A stretch of 64,000 nt of DNA. It comes from Deinococcus sp. JMULE3. Its GTDB lineage: Bacteria; Deinococcota; Deinococci; Deinococcales; Deinococcaceae. Made by a program: the position numbers and the translations under genes. The DNA lies in the NCBI RefSeq assembly GCF_013337115.1, contig NZ_SGWE01000004.1, positions 1,312,001 to 1,376,000 on the forward strand, in the 5' to 3' direction. Under the pieces are notes generated by a model. The model was not told where the DNA came from, searched no databases, and saw only the letters and a program-made list of their open reading frames with translations. Shown one piece after another: positions 63,057 through 64,000 of the stretch; the stretch's first letter is position 1, and each line of letters starts with the position of its first letter.

Positions 63057-63791
63057 TCAGCTGTCGAGGAGATACGCGAAGACCTTCTCGCCGGGGGTCT
63101 GCGGCGTGACCTCGTAGGCGTTCGCTTCCTCGCGGGCGAACTTCACGGCCTGCTGCAGTTTCTGCACGCGGGTCTGCAACTCGTGGATGCGCTGGGCGGG
63201 CAGCGCGCCGCTGAACTTCACGGTCCGCCAGTAGCCCACCGTGACGTCCTCGTAATAGACCTCGACCTGCGCGGGGTGCTTGTCGGTCGCCTCTGCCTTG
63301 ACGTGGTTGCGGGGCACCTTGCGGGTCCGCAGGGTCTGCACGGGCTCGGTGGCGTACGCGTCCGCGCCGGGATCGAAGGTCCAGCTCTCGCTGGCGTCCA
63401 GCACGGGCAGTTTACGCACGAAGGTGTTCAGGTCGTTCAGCTGCTTTTCCAGGAACAGCAGGTAACTGACCGGCACCTGCCGCAGCAGCACGCGCTCGCC
63501 GATCACGACGTCCGCCTTCGCCTCGCAGTTCGCCCAGTCCTTCGTGGCGGTCACGTCGAACAACTCGGTCAGGATGCCCGCCGTCTGCCGCAGGATGTCC
63601 TCGGCGCGGACCTGCACGCGGGTCGATTCGGGCGGCAGCGTCTCGCCTTCCTCGTCGCGGGGACGGTACGTGCGGGCGATGCCGCCCAGCAGGGTGGGTT
63701 TCTGAAGCTGGTGGTGCGCCTCGGTGAGTTCCGACAGCGAGCGGCTCTTGACGCCCTTCTCCACGGCGATGATCTGGTTCAGTCTGGGCAT
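63057..63791 (-). CDS. conserved protein of unknown function (DUF7873-like), next to the tRNA-like RNAs
   Basis: A 244-residue protein. It begins MPRLNQIIAVEKGVKSRSLS and contains ESTRVQVRAEDILRQTAGIL, ATKDWANCEAKADVVIG, PVSYLLFLEKQLNDLNTFVR and KVPRNHVKAEATDKHPAQVE. I recall this very conserved family in Actinobacteria and Deinococcus under the name DUF7873, without a known function. AAGGAGG precedes the ATG. It is upstream of the two tRNA-like RNAs on the same strand, which suggests a common role in RNA handling. Confidence 0.75.
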   Translation of the reverse strand: MPRLNQIIAVEKGVKSRSLSELTEAHHQLQKPTLLGGIARTYRPRDEEGETLPPESTRVQVRAEDILRQTAGILTELFDVTATKDWANCEAKADVVIGERVLLRQVPVSYLLFLEKQLNDLNTFVRKLPVLDASESWTFDPGADAYATEPVQTLRTRKVPRNHVKAEATDKHPAQVEVYYEDVTVGYWRTVKFSGALPAQRIHELQTRVQKLQQAVKFAREEANAYEVTPQTPGEKVFAYLLDS

Positions 63792-63985
63792 GTCGTGGCC
63801 CTCCTTGCAGGGTGTGCGGCGCCCGGAGGCGCGACCATCCCAGCGTATCCGGGCGCGCGCGGGACGGGATGCGCAGACTGGCGCAGTGAGGCGTAGGTCA
63901 CCCGGCGGGTGCGGGGGCGGACCCCTCCCCGGCTTTATGTGTGTTGTGTTCGGGCGTCCCCGGCGCAGTCACAGCGCTGGGGGGG

Positions 63986-63991
63986 TATAAC
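63986..63991 (+). promoter_or_regulatory. -10-like box at the window end
   Basis: TATAAC on the plus strand lies 9 bases before the window ends. No good -35 is seen 17 bases upstream. It may belong to a gene starting outside the window. The rest of 63792-63985 holds no visible gene. Confidence 0.3.
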
Positions 63992-64000
63992 TGAGGGCGT

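Overview
The window is a chromosomal segment of a Deinococcus species. The support is high G+C content, Deinococcus-type proteins (a CbiX/DR2241-like [4Fe-4S] protein, LptA/LptC-like periplasmic proteins, many lipoproteins), the order rplU-rpmA-obg, and many start codons lying 6-9 nt behind a TANNNT -10 box with no ribosome binding site (leaderless starts). No genus-specific marker could be searched, so Deinococcus is an inference.

Layout. 1-2.8 kb: a frameshifted TPR protein, a structured leader, rplU, rpmA and obg. 2.8-10.2 kb: DUF3105 lipoprotein, beta-CASP nuclease-like protein, diguanylate cyclase, UspA, L-lactate dehydrogenase and three Lpt-like envelope genes. 10.2-15.5 kb: TatD, a PadR regulator with four tandem membrane proteins, nitroreductase and an alpha/beta hydrolase. 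15.8-21.5 kb: an Ig-like lipoprotein with a subtilisin-like protease, cmk and a secreted cyclophilin. 21.5-29.3 kb: a broken methyltransferase, trmB, a GidA-related flavoprotein, an RluA-type protein lacking the usual Asp, a GGDEF/HD-GYP protein, pyrE, a small HTH protein and an RNase H-like protein. 29.4-45.2 kb: GH31 glucosidase, DUF1801, a VUT-type transporter, a zinc-ribbon protein, SDR/DHFR-like genes, a molybdopterin oxidoreductase, TldD/TldE, a VOC/DHFR cluster with one frameshift, and M36 and M20 peptidases. 45.4-54.1 kb: CbiX-like gene, then purC-purS-purQ-dinB-dinB-purL-[DUF559 element]-purF. 54.1-55.4 kb: an AT-rich two-gene islet. 55.4-62.5 kb: YwbE, secreted and membrane proteins, a beta-lactamase-like protein, an SMP-30 protein and sucA. 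62.6-63.8 kb: two tRNA-like RNAs with permuted halves, downstream of a conserved protein of unknown function.

Three items stand out. First, at 62.64-62.94 kb two tandem minus-strand RNA units each carry a tRNA 3' half ending in CCA, then only 3 nt, then the matching 5' half. Their flanks pair to extend the anticodon stem. This is the architecture of a circularly permuted tRNA or a YrlA-type Y RNA. Second, between purL and purF a DUF559 nuclease-like gene is bounded by 51-nt inverted repeats identical at 49 positions. Third, an AT-rich islet carries a multi-span membrane protein and a possible lysozyme-like protein.

Three genes (TPR, methyltransferase, VOC) are each broken by one missing G/C next to a homopolymer. 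That shared pattern suggests either sequencing error or slippage.
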